DNA of 27,879 nt from CAZUZD01 sp964624465 (GTDB taxonomy: Bacteria; Planctomycetota; Planctomycetia; Isosphaerales; Isosphaeraceae). Made by a program: the position numbers and the translations under genes. Positions within the stretch are counted from its first letter, which is position 1. Every line of letters begins with the position of its first letter. The notes beneath the pieces are model-generated. The model ran no database searches and was not told the DNA's origin. It saw only the letters and a program-made list of their open reading frames with translations. The DNA is taken from positions 1-27,879 of the forward strand of contig CAZUZD010000040.1 in the NCBI GenBank assembly GCA_964624465.1, given 5' to 3'. Positions 7,930 to 14,866 of the stretch are shown in pieces.

Positions 7930-8137
7930 TTTGGCATATATTGCAAGCCAGGCGGTCGTCACGACGTCACGAAGTGTGAATCCGCTAGTGGAACGACCGC
8001 CGGAACGGGTCGGGTCCCGGGTTCCGTCCGGTCGCACGATCGGCTTCCCCACCGCGGTCCATTCCGGTTCCAGGACTCAGGGATGACGACCCCTCCGCGT
8101 GCGAGTCACGCGGGAGACTCGGCGAGAGAGTGATCCC

Positions 8138-9724
8138 ATGAGCCAGCTCCGCCTGCTGATTGTGCACCCCGATGGCTCCATCCGGGCCCTGATGTCGTCG
8201 ATGCTTGGCAGCCTGGGGCATCGGATCGACGAGGCCGAGCACGAGCGGGCGGCCGTCCGCCAGCTCGAGCAGCACCCGACCGACCTGATCCTGCTGGACT
8301 GCGACCCGAAGCCCGGCGATGCCGAGCTCGACCCCGAGGCGATCGACTTCCTCTCGCTGGTGCGCCGGAAGTACCCCCGGAGTCGGGTCGTTCTGTTCGG
8401 GTCCCCGGGCCGGTCCGACCGGCCCCGCGAGGCGATGCTCCGCGGGGTGGGTGCGGTGCTGCGGTTCCCCATGCCCGCCACCCAGCTCCGGGCGGCGGTC
8501 GCCCAGGCCCTGGAGGAGGCCCCCCCCAGCCGGCTGCCCCAGCCGTTGCTGAATGCGGCGGCCCCGGGCCACGGCCTGACCCCGGCGGAGCCGCGCGGCG
8601 ACGGCAGGGCGGCGGCCGGCGCCTGCGGTCCGGTCCACGGCCATGCCAACGGAGCCGCCGGCAACCCGACCGAGGTCGAGGCCACCCACCGTCCCCCCGC
8701 GCCGCGGACGAACCACCCGGCCCCGGCCGGCGGCCTGACCGACGAGGCCCTGGGCGAGGACCCCACGATCCGACAGCTGCTGGAGCTCGCCCAGGGCATC
8801 GCCCAGGGCCGATCGCCCGTGCTGCTGGTCGGCGAGCGCGGGACGGGCAAATCCGTGCTGGCGAGGCGGATCCACCAGCTTGGCCCCCAGGCGCGCGGCC
8901 CGTTCGTCGTGGCCTCGTGTGCGACCCAGAGCGAGGCGGCGCTCGAGGCCGAGCTCTTCGGCCGTCGGGCCCTGGCCCCGGGGGAGTCGGACCGGCCGGG
9001 CCAGGTGGCCCAGGCCGCCGGCGGCACGCTGTACCTCGACGAGGTGACCGCCCTGAGCCCGCCGCTCCAGTACCGCCTGCTGCGGCTGATCCGCTCCGGC
9101 GAGTACGAGGCGACCGACTCGATCCACACCGAGCGGGCCGACTGCCGCCTGATCGTCGGCACCCAGGATGACCTGCCCGCGCTGGTCGAGGCCGAGCAGT
9201 TCCGCCTCGACCTGTACTATGCCCTGGGCCTGGTCTCCCTCAAGCTCCCGCCGCTGCGGCACCGGCCCTCCGACATCGTCCGCCTGGCCGAGCAGTACCG
9301 CGAGCAGTTCGCCCGCGACCTGGGCCGGGGCACCATCCGATTCAGCCCGCAGGCGCTCACCCAGCTCCAGGAGTACGACTGGCCGGGCAACCTGCTCGAG
9401 CTCAAGGCGGTCGTCGAGCGGGCGATCGTCTACTGCCGCAGCGCCCTGATCGAGCCCGGCCACCTGGCGCTGAACGGTCAGGAGATCCCCGGCCCCCTGC
9501 CCACCCACACCCGGTCCCGGCCCCGACCGACCCCCAAGGGCGGCATCCAGCCGCTCAAGGAGGCGCTCGAGGGGCCCGAGCGGCAGCTGATCCTGGAGGC
9601 CCTCCAGGCGCTGAACTGGAACCGCCAGGAGACGGCCCGGGTCCTCGACATCAACCGCACCACCCTCTACAAGAAGATGAAGAAATACGGCCTGCTCTAC
9701 GATGAGCCGATCTGGGCCAACTGA
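8138..9724 (+). CDS. Receiver-AAA+-Fis regulator lacking GAFTGA
   Basis: This 528-residue protein has NtrC-type layout. Residues 1-130 form a receiver-like domain with a plausible phosphoacceptor Asp54 (LILLDCD), but only one acidic residue at the acidic pocket (HPD, Asp12), and Met in place of the conserved Lys (FPMPA where family members have KP). An alanine/proline-rich linker follows (about 135-205). The AAA+ domain (about 210-430) has Walker A GERGTGKS (232-239) and Walker B GGTLYLDEV (295-303). After ELFG (272-275) the sigma-54 contact loop should read GAFTGA; here it is RRALAPGESDRPG, two residues shorter. FRLDLYYALG keeps the first finger arginine (356), while the second position is Ala362. 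The C-terminal Fis-type helix-turn-helix is intact (NWNRQETARVLDINRTTLYK). ATG 8138 has GAGAGAG upstream. It is likely a DNA-binding regulator that does not work with sigma-54. Confidence 0.9.
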   Translation: MSQLRLLIVHPDGSIRALMSSMLGSLGHRIDEAEHERAAVRQLEQHPTDLILLDCDPKPGDAELDPEAIDFLSLVRRKYPRSRVVLFGSPGRSDRPREAMLRGVGAVLRFPMPATQLRAAVAQALEEAPPSRLPQPLLNAAAPGHGLTPAEPRGDGRAAAGACGPVHGHANGAAGNPTEVEATHRPPAPRTNHPAPAGGLTDEALGEDPTIRQLLELAQGIAQGRSPVLLVGERGTGKSVLARRIHQLGPQARGPFVVASCATQSEAALEAELFGRRALAPGESDRPGQVAQAAGGTLYLDEVTALSPPLQYRLLRLIRSGEYEATDSIHTERADCRLIVGTQDDLPALVEAEQFRLDLYYALGLVSLKLPPLRHRPSDIVRLAEQYREQFARDLGRGTIRFSPQALTQLQEYDWPGNLLELKAVVERAIVYCRSALIEPGHLALNGQEIPGPLPTHTRSRPRPTPKGGIQPLKEALEGPERQLILEALQALNWNRQETARVLDINRTTLYKKMKKYGLLYDEPIWAN

Positions 9725-9758
9725 CCCGCGCCCCTGCCCCACGACGCCGATCCCCGAC

Positions 9759-9797
9759 CCGGGACGGTGGCCAACCCTGGCCCCCGTCCCGGTTTGC
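9759..9797 (+). terminator. Intrinsic terminator after the AAA+ regulator
   Basis: A 15-base-pair stem with one mismatch (9759-9773 with 9778-9792) closes an ACCC loop and is followed by TTTGCATT. It separates the regulator's transcript from the repeat-protein gene. Confidence 0.7.
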
Positions 9798-9840
9798 ATT
9801 CCCACGGCCCTCCCCGCCCGACCCGGGGGAGTTCACCACC

Positions 9841-9925
9841 TTGACATTCGCAGTTTGTAATTTCTACCCAGACCACCCAGTTTTACAAAAAAACTCAAAG
9901 CACCCAGACTACCTAGGTGTATACT
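9841..9925 (+). promoter_or_regulatory. AT-rich promoter island before the repeat protein
   Basis: This stretch is far richer in A and T than its surroundings. A TTGACA lies at 9841-9846 and a TATACT at 9920-9925, too far apart to form one promoter. TATACT is the better -10, because it leaves an 80-base leader, but it has no good -35. ACCCAGAC occurs twice (9866-9873 and 9902-9909), 36 bases apart, with a third partial copy near 9876. Such spaced repeats upstream of an isolated -10 suggest activator binding. Confidence 0.35.
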
Positions 9926-10010
9926 GGTCTCAACCTCACCCGAAACAACCTCGATTCCGGTGAACCCGCAGGGCGAGGTCCAGGTGGTTCTTCCAGAGGA
10001 GACAACGGTA

Positions 10011-10703
10011 ATGTCGCGTCGGTTCATGAAGGTGCTCGCGGTCCCGGCGGTGGTTGTTGGTCTGTCGGTCTCGGCCTCGGCCCAGAGCCTCCAGGCTCCT
10101 GGCAAGTCCGTCCCGGCCGCCCCCAGCAAGGTGGCTCCGGTGGCCCAGTCGATCGGTGCGCCCTCGAAGGTCGCCCCGGTTGCCCAGGCCCCGGCCGCTC
10201 CCGCCAAGGTCGCTCCGGTCGCCCAGATGATCGCGGCGCCCTCGAAGGTTGCCCCGGCTGCTCAGGACATCGTGGCTCCGTCGAAGGTTGCCCCGGTCGC
10301 CCAGACGATCGCGGCCCCCTCGAAGGTCGCCCCGGCTGCCCAGGGCATCGTGGCTCCGTCGAAGGTTGCTCCGGTCGCCCAGACGATCGCGGCCCCCTCG
10401 AAGGTCGCCCCGGCCGCCCAGGTGATCGCGGCTCCGTCGAAGGTTGCCCCGGTCGCCCAGACGATCGCGGCCCCCTCGAAGGTTGCCCCGGCTGCTCAGG
10501 ACATCGTGGCCCCGTCGAAGGTCGCCCCGGTCGCCCAGACGATCGCGGCCCCGGCCAAGTCGGCTCCGGTCGCTGCCGCCCAGACGATCGCGGCCCCCGC
10601 CAAGGTGGCTCCGGTCGCCCAGGCGATCGCCCCGGCCAAGACCACCCCGGTCGGCCAGGCTCCGGTCAGCCCCGCCAAGGGTCTGCCCGCCGCCCAGCAG
10701 TGA
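10011..10703 (+). CDS. Secreted 13-residue-repeat Ala/Pro/Val/Lys protein
   Basis: I do not recognise a family. The 230-residue product has a signal peptide (positively charged residues 3-7, hydrophobic core about 8-20, cleavage after SASA at 24). The rest consists of about fourteen copies of a 13-residue unit, consensus VAPVAQTIAAPSK, with lysines at 40, 53, 66, 79, 92, 105, 118, 131, 144, 157, 170 and 183 exactly 13 apart. Units alternate between PVAQTIAAPSK and PAAQxIVAPSK, so the true period in the middle is 26 residues. The last three units drift (one has two extra residues, one lacks one). The mature protein has no cysteine or aromatic residue and is strongly basic. This suggests an extended, polyproline-like or cell-surface structural protein; function is unknown. 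A strong AGAGGAG precedes ATG 10011. The gene is monocistronic, with a terminator at 10796. Confidence 0.88.
   Translation: MSRRFMKVLAVPAVVVGLSVSASAQSLQAPGKSVPAAPSKVAPVAQSIGAPSKVAPVAQAPAAPAKVAPVAQMIAAPSKVAPAAQDIVAPSKVAPVAQTIAAPSKVAPAAQGIVAPSKVAPVAQTIAAPSKVAPAAQVIAAPSKVAPVAQTIAAPSKVAPAAQDIVAPSKVAPVAQTIAAPAKSAPVAAAQTIAAPAKVAPVAQAIAPAKTTPVGQAPVSPAKGLPAAQQ
10104..10679 (+). repeat. Tandem 39-base coding repeat (78-base higher order)
   Basis: The DNA behind the repeat protein is itself repetitive. A 39-base unit with the core GCCCCGGTCGCCCAGACGAT recurs in phase, and alternate units are the most alike, giving a 78-base period between about 10220 and 10560. Third-position differences between copies are few, which fits recent expansion by duplication. 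Confidence 0.85.
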
Positions 10704-10795
10704 TCCTCGCGGCGGGCGAAGGCCTCGGCCCTCGTTCGCCGATCCACACAGGCTGCCAGCCGGCGGGACTCCCGTCGGCCGGCCGACTGTCTTCG

Positions 10796-10830
10796 AACCC
10801 GGCCGGGTCTCCCGGCCGGGTTTCTTCGTT
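10796..10830 (+). terminator. Intrinsic terminator of the repeat-protein gene
   Basis: A perfect 12-base-pair stem (AACCCGGCCGGG at 10796-10807, its complement at 10811-10822) closes a TCT loop and is followed by TCTTCGTTT. This is the clearest intrinsic terminator in the window. Confidence 0.85.
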
Positions 10831-10950
10831 TCCAGGGGCCGGGCTCGTTCCGATCGAAGTGCGCCGGCAGGCCCCCAGCAGGGTCACGTCCGGTGTGCCT
10901 GACGGGGCACTTCGGGTGATCCGGCACCCCGCGCGCCGCCACGAGCCCGC

Positions 10951-10978
10951 TTGAGCCGGGCGCGGGGGGCGTTACACT
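10951..10978 (+). promoter_or_regulatory. Candidate promoter of the FGE-sulfatase operon
   Basis: TTGAGC and TACACT are 16 bases apart, each matching the consensus at four positions. Transcription would begin near 10985, about 130 bases before the TTG start of the enzyme gene. Confidence 0.45.
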
Positions 10979-11114
10979 GCAAGGGGTCTGGCCGGGTCGC
11001 GGGTGCGAGCCGGTCCCGAGGCTCGTCTCCGAAACCCGCCCCGCCCCGCAGCACCCGCCAGGGCCCGTCACCGGGTCGGCGGCTCGACGCGGGCCGGGAG
11101 GAAGGGCCGCTCCC

Positions 11115-12311
11115 TTGAGTCGCTCCCGCCGTCGATCCAACCGCCCCCGGACCGCGAAACCCGCCGCGTCCCCGAACCCGTCGGCCCTCGCGCGGGCGAG
11201 GACCGTGCGGGTCCTCGGCCCGAAGGCGCGGGCTCTGTCGTGGCTCGGGCTGCTGCTGGTGGGCATGGGCCTCGGGTTCGGCGTGCCCTGGCTGCTCCGA
11301 TCGGCCCCGGGTCCGATGGCCGCCGATCCGGGCGCCGGCGCGTCCGCCGCCGTGACGGCGGCCACCCCGCCGCCCCCCGCTGCCACGGCCCCCGGGCCGG
11401 CGCCCGAGGGGATGGTCTGGATCCCCGGCGGCTCGTTCCTGATGGGCTGCGACGACCCGCGCATGGGGGACGCCAGGCCCGTCCATCCGGTCGACCTGCC
11501 CGGCTTCTGGATCGACCGGACCGAGGTCACGAACGCACAGTTCCGCCGGTTCGTCGAGGCCACGGGCTACGTCACCGTCGCCGAGCAGACGCCCGACGCC
11601 CGCGAGTTCCCCGGCGCCGACCCGGCGAACCTCGTCGCCGGCTCGGTGGTCTTCGCCCCGCCCGACCACCCGGTGCCGCTGGACAACCACCTCGTCTGGT
11701 GGCGCTATGTGCCAGGGGCGAACTGGCGGCACCCCGAAGGCCCGGAGAGCACGATCGAGGGCCGCGACGACCACCCCGTCGTGCACGTCTGCTGGGAGGA
11801 CGCCGTGGCCTACGCCCGCTGGGCCGGCAAGCGGCTGCCGACCGAGGCCGAGTGGGAGTTCGCCGCCCGCGGCGGCCTGGAGCGCAAGGCGTACGTGTGG
11901 GGCGACGACCTGAGCCCCGACGGCCGCACCATGCTCAACAACTGGCAGGGCCGGTTCCCGATCGAGAACACCCAGGACGACGGCTACCGGACCACCGCGC
12001 CCGTCGGCCACTACCCCCCCAACGGCTTCGGCCTGGTGGACATGGCGGGCAACGTCTGGGAGTGGTGCGCCGACTGGTACCGAAACGACACCTACGCCAC
12101 CAGCCCCCGCGAGAACCCCCGGGGACCGAGCACCAGCTTCGATCCGCTCGAACCCGGCGTGCCCAAGAAGGTCCAGCGCGGGGGCTCGTACCTGTGCAGC
12201 GACCAGTACTGCGTGCGCTACATGCCCGGCTCGCGCGGCAAGGGCGAGCCCCGCTCGGGCTCGTCGCACGTCGGCTTCCGCTGCGTGCAGGAGCCGCGTC
12301 CGTCCCGCTGA
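11115..12311 (+). CDS. Membrane-anchored formylglycine-generating enzyme
   Basis: This 398-residue protein belongs to the FGE-sulfatase (SUMF1) family, which oxidises a cysteine of sulfatases to formylglycine. The catalytic domain begins at EGMVWIPGGSFLMG (about residue 98) and includes GFWIDRTEVTNAQFRRFVEA, RLPTEAEWEFAARGG and MAGNVWEWCADW. It ends with GGSYLCSDQYCVRYMPGS, whose Cys361 and Cys366 correspond to the two active-site cysteines of true FGE; many family members lack them. Before the domain are an Arg-rich stretch, one hydrophobic segment (about 41-61) and an Ala/Pro linker, so the enzyme is probably tethered with its domain outside the cytoplasm. The start is TTG 11115, preceded by GGAGGAAGG. 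The sulfatase gene begins 35 bases after its stop, surely in the same operon. Confidence 0.93.
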   Translation: MSRSRRRSNRPRTAKPAASPNPSALARARTVRVLGPKARALSWLGLLLVGMGLGFGVPWLLRSAPGPMAADPGAGASAAVTAATPPPPAATAPGPAPEGMVWIPGGSFLMGCDDPRMGDARPVHPVDLPGFWIDRTEVTNAQFRRFVEATGYVTVAEQTPDAREFPGADPANLVAGSVVFAPPDHPVPLDNHLVWWRYVPGANWRHPEGPESTIEGRDDHPVVHVCWEDAVAYARWAGKRLPTEAEWEFAARGGLERKAYVWGDDLSPDGRTMLNNWQGRFPIENTQDDGYRTTAPVGHYPPNGFGLVDMAGNVWEWCADWYRNDTYATSPRENPRGPSTSFDPLEPGVPKKVQRGGSYLCSDQYCVRYMPGSRGKGEPRSGSSHVGFRCVQEPRPSR

Positions 12312-12346
12312 ACGAAGGCCTGCCCCCCTCTCCGGAGAGCCATCGC

Positions 12347-13756
12347 ATGCCCCTCGCCCCCCGGTCGGCCCGCGTCGCGCTCGGCGTGCTCCTGCTCGCG
12401 CTCACGAACCTGACGGCCGCCCTGGCCGCGGATCGACCGCCGAACGTCGTGATCTTCTACGCCGACGACCTGGGTGCGGGCGACCTCGGCTGTTACGGCT
12501 CGCGCACCAACCCCACGCCGAACCTCGACCGGCTCGCTCGCGAGGGGATGCGGTTCACCAGCTTCTCCACCGCGCAGGCCGTCTGCTCCGCCTCGCGGGC
12601 CGCGCTGCTGACCGGCTGCTACCCGAACCGCCTCGGCATCCTCGGTGCCCTCGGGCCGAAGTCGAAGACGGCCCTGAGCCCCGACGAGACGACCCTGGCC
12701 GAGCTGCTCAAGGGTCGCGGCTACGCCACCTCGCTGTTCGGCAAGTGGCACCTGGGCGATGCCCCCGGCTTCCTGCCGCCGTCGCACGGCTTCGACGAGT
12801 CGCACGGCCTGCCGTACTCGAACGACATGTGGCCCCGGCACCCGACCAACACGTCGTTCCCGCCCCTGCCGCTGATCGAGAACGGGGCGGTCGTCCAGAC
12901 CGACCCCGACCAGCGGAACCTCACGCGCTGGACGGCCGAGCGATCTCTGGCGTTCGTGGAGCGGCATCGCGACCGGCCGTTCTTCCTGTACGTCCCGTTC
13001 AGCATGCCGCACGTCCCCCTGTCCGTGTCCGAGGCCGGCCAGGGCCGCACCGGGCACGGGCTTTACGCCGACGTGATCGCCGAGATCGACGACGCGGTGG
13101 GCCAGGTCCTCGCCCGCCTGAAGGCACTCGGGCTGGAGGACGAGACGCTGGTCGTCTTCAGCTCCGACAATGGCCCCTGGCTCTCGTACGGCGACCACGC
13201 TGGCTCGGCCGGGGCGCTCCGCGAGGGCAAGGGGACGACCTTCGAGGGCGGCGTGCGGGTGCCGATGATCGCCCGCTGGCCCGGCCACATCCCCGCCGGC
13301 ACGACGTGCGCCGAGCCCGCGATGACGATCGATCTGATGCCCACCATCGCCCGGCTGGCCGATGCCCCGCTGCCGCGCCCCGTCGACGGCCGTGACCTGG
13401 GCCCGCTGCTGCGCGGCGAGCCCGGGGCCACCTCGCCGCACGAGGCCCTGTACTACTACTGGAACCGCGAGCTGCAGGCCGTGCGCAGCGGGCGCTGGAA
13501 GCTGCACGAGCCGCACGACTACCAGCACCTCAAGGCCCCCGGCTCTGGCGGCAAGCCGGGGCCGTACGTCAAGGCGCACATCGATCGGGCGCTCTTCGAC
13601 CTGGAGGCTGACCCGTCCGAATCGAAGGACGTCTCGGCCGAGCACCCCGAGGTCGTCGCCCGCCTGGCCGCGCTGGCCGACGCCGCCCGGCGCGACCTCG
13701 GCGACTCGCTCCGCGGCGTCGTCGGCACCGGCGTCCGCGAGCCCGGCCGTCCCTGA
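12347..13756 (+). CDS. Secreted type I sulfatase
   Basis: A 469-residue exported sulfatase that would hydrolyse sulfate esters, probably on polysaccharides or other sulfated sugars. The signal peptide covers residues 1 to about 28. The active-site nest is complete: metal-binding Asp40 and Asp41 (YADDLG), the cysteine to be converted to formylglycine Cys80 with Arg84 (CSASR), Lys133 and His135 (GKWHLG), a later His in SMPHVPL, the SSDNGPW metal ligands and the Lys of REGKGTTFEGG. The signature is C-x-A-x-R, not the commoner C-x-P-x-R. ATG 12347 has GGAGAG 8 bases upstream; the frame is open upstream but that part is a shadow of the FGE gene. The C-terminal domain (about 355-460) is of the usual arylsulfatase type. 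The substrate cannot be predicted from sequence alone. Confidence 0.95.
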   Translation: MPLAPRSARVALGVLLLALTNLTAALAADRPPNVVIFYADDLGAGDLGCYGSRTNPTPNLDRLAREGMRFTSFSTAQAVCSASRAALLTGCYPNRLGILGALGPKSKTALSPDETTLAELLKGRGYATSLFGKWHLGDAPGFLPPSHGFDESHGLPYSNDMWPRHPTNTSFPPLPLIENGAVVQTDPDQRNLTRWTAERSLAFVERHRDRPFFLYVPFSMPHVPLSVSEAGQGRTGHGLYADVIAEIDDAVGQVLARLKALGLEDETLVVFSSDNGPWLSYGDHAGSAGALREGKGTTFEGGVRVPMIARWPGHIPAGTTCAEPAMTIDLMPTIARLADAPLPRPVDGRDLGPLLRGEPGATSPHEALYYYWNRELQAVRSGRWKLHEPHDYQHLKAPGSGGKPGPYVKAHIDRALFDLEADPSESKDVSAEHPEVVARLAALADAARRDLGDSLRGVVGTGVREPGRP

Positions 13757-13792
13757 GTCGGCGGTCGTCGCGATCGGGCCGGCCACGCCGCC

Positions 13793-14668
13793 TCAGCCGC
13801 AGCGGCCGGCTCGTCCGGGCCGGGCCGCGTCGATGGCGGCCAGCGTGAGCCGGGCCGGGCCGGGCAGCGACACGTGGCGTGCGTCGCCGACCTGGGGATC
13901 TCGCAGGTTGATCCGGATCAGGGTCGCATCCAGTTCCTGAGCCAGCCCCGCGCCCTGATGGCGGACCGTCGGGATCGCCGTGCCCGCACCGCACTCAAGG
14001 ATGGCAACCGACCGGCCCTTCAGCGACTCGACCCAGCTCCGGAACCGGCGGTACTGCGCCTCGGTGCGTGCGTCGTCCCAATCGCAATCGCCGAACATCA
14101 GGATGTTCGGGCGTGCCAGCGCCCCGCAGGCGTGGCACCGCGGCAATTCCCCCTGGGCTCGGATCGTCTCGGGGTCCACGCGGACCTCGTCCGAGGGCGC
14201 CTCGAACGGGCCGACGCCGCAGCGGGCGGTGCACTGGAACCAGTCGATCGCCCCGTGGCACTCGACCACCCGCTCGGGATCGAAGCCCGCGCGCTGGAAG
14301 TGGCCATCGACGTTCGAGGTGAAGACGAACCCGCCCAGGGGCGCCGACGCCACCCACCGCCCGAGCGTGGCGAAGCCGTCGTGTGGCCGGGTCGCGCGAT
14401 ACAGGTTCAGCCGGTGGCCATAGAAGCCCCAGGCGAGGTGCGGGTCGTCGCGGAACCAGGTCGGATTGGCGACGTCGGCGAAGCTCAACTGGAGTTGGGC
14501 GAACGACGGATACGCCTGCCAGAACCCCTCGGGCCCCCGGAAGTCGGGCAGGCCGGAGTCCACCCCCATCCCCGCTCCCGCCGTGACCACGAGCGCCTCG
14601 GCCCCCGCGATCGCCCTGGCCGCCCGCTGGATGGCCCCCGGATCCAGCCCCACCGCATCGTCAGACAT
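13793..14668 (-). CDS. SIR2 family NAD-dependent protein deacylase
   Basis: A 291-residue SIR2 domain protein that would use NAD to remove acyl groups from lysines, or transfer ADP-ribose. NAD-binding motifs are GAGMGVDSGLPDFRG (31-45) and TSNVDGHFQRAGF (117-129), the latter a variant of the usual TQNID. The catalytic base is His138 in ECHGAI. Four cysteines (146, 150, 178, 181) form a zinc site (CTARC, then CHAC), followed by RPNILMFGD. The insertion between them, with the acidic run SDEVRVDPETI, is typical in length. The later stretch LECGAGTAIPTVRHQG contacts the adenine ribose in the family. A good GGAGG precedes ATG 14668. The gene faces the sulfatase tail to tail (36 bases between stops) and is divergent from the epimerase fusion. 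A TACAAT hexamer at 14718-14713 could be its -10. Confidence 0.93.
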   Translation of the reverse strand: MSDDAVGLDPGAIQRAARAIAGAEALVVTAGAGMGVDSGLPDFRGPEGFWQAYPSFAQLQLSFADVANPTWFRDDPHLAWGFYGHRLNLYRATRPHDGFATLGRWVASAPLGGFVFTSNVDGHFQRAGFDPERVVECHGAIDWFQCTARCGVGPFEAPSDEVRVDPETIRAQGELPRCHACGALARPNILMFGDCDWDDARTEAQYRRFRSWVESLKGRSVAILECGAGTAIPTVRHQGAGLAQELDATLIRINLRDPQVGDARHVSLPGPARLTLAAIDAARPGRAGRCG

Positions 14669-14866
14669 GACGGACCTCCCGGCCTGACCAGTCCCGGCTC
14701 GCCAACGCTGCGATTGTAACCGATTCGAGGCCCCGGCTCTCCGACGCCCCGGGGCGGCACGACCGCCAGCGCCTGGCCGGCGCCCGCCGGGCCGGTATCA
14801 TGGCGCGGCCGACGCCGGGCCCGCCCCGGGACCCGCGTCCCTCCCCGCGTTGAGGCCCGACCCGCC

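Larger units (their letters stand above)
10704..11114. other. Gap with terminator and FGE promoter, no gene seen
   Basis: About 410 bases without a supported gene. It holds the terminator at 10796 and the promoter at 10951. I see nothing else apart from short GC-rich inverted repeats. Frames that cross it on the plus strand run on as shadows of the enzyme gene that follows. Confidence 0.5.

Noticed and set aside
7915..7950. AT-rich stretch after xerC as a dif site
   Set aside because: It includes TGTATA but lacks recognisable 11-base Xer arms. It is better explained by the TTGACG/TATACT promoter.
7985..9805. Minus-strand open frame of 606 codons
   Set aside because: Antisense to the receiver-AAA+ regulator, with no recognisable domain and a composition typical of shadow frames.
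10104..10679. Regularly spaced repeat resembling a CRISPR array
   Set aside because: The period is 39 bases with no unique spacers, it is in frame throughout, and it encodes the repeat protein.
11003..12346. N-terminal extension of the sulfatase frame
   Set aside because: The frame is open upstream only as an out-of-frame shadow of the FGE gene. The signal peptide and ribosome binding site at 12347 mark the real start.
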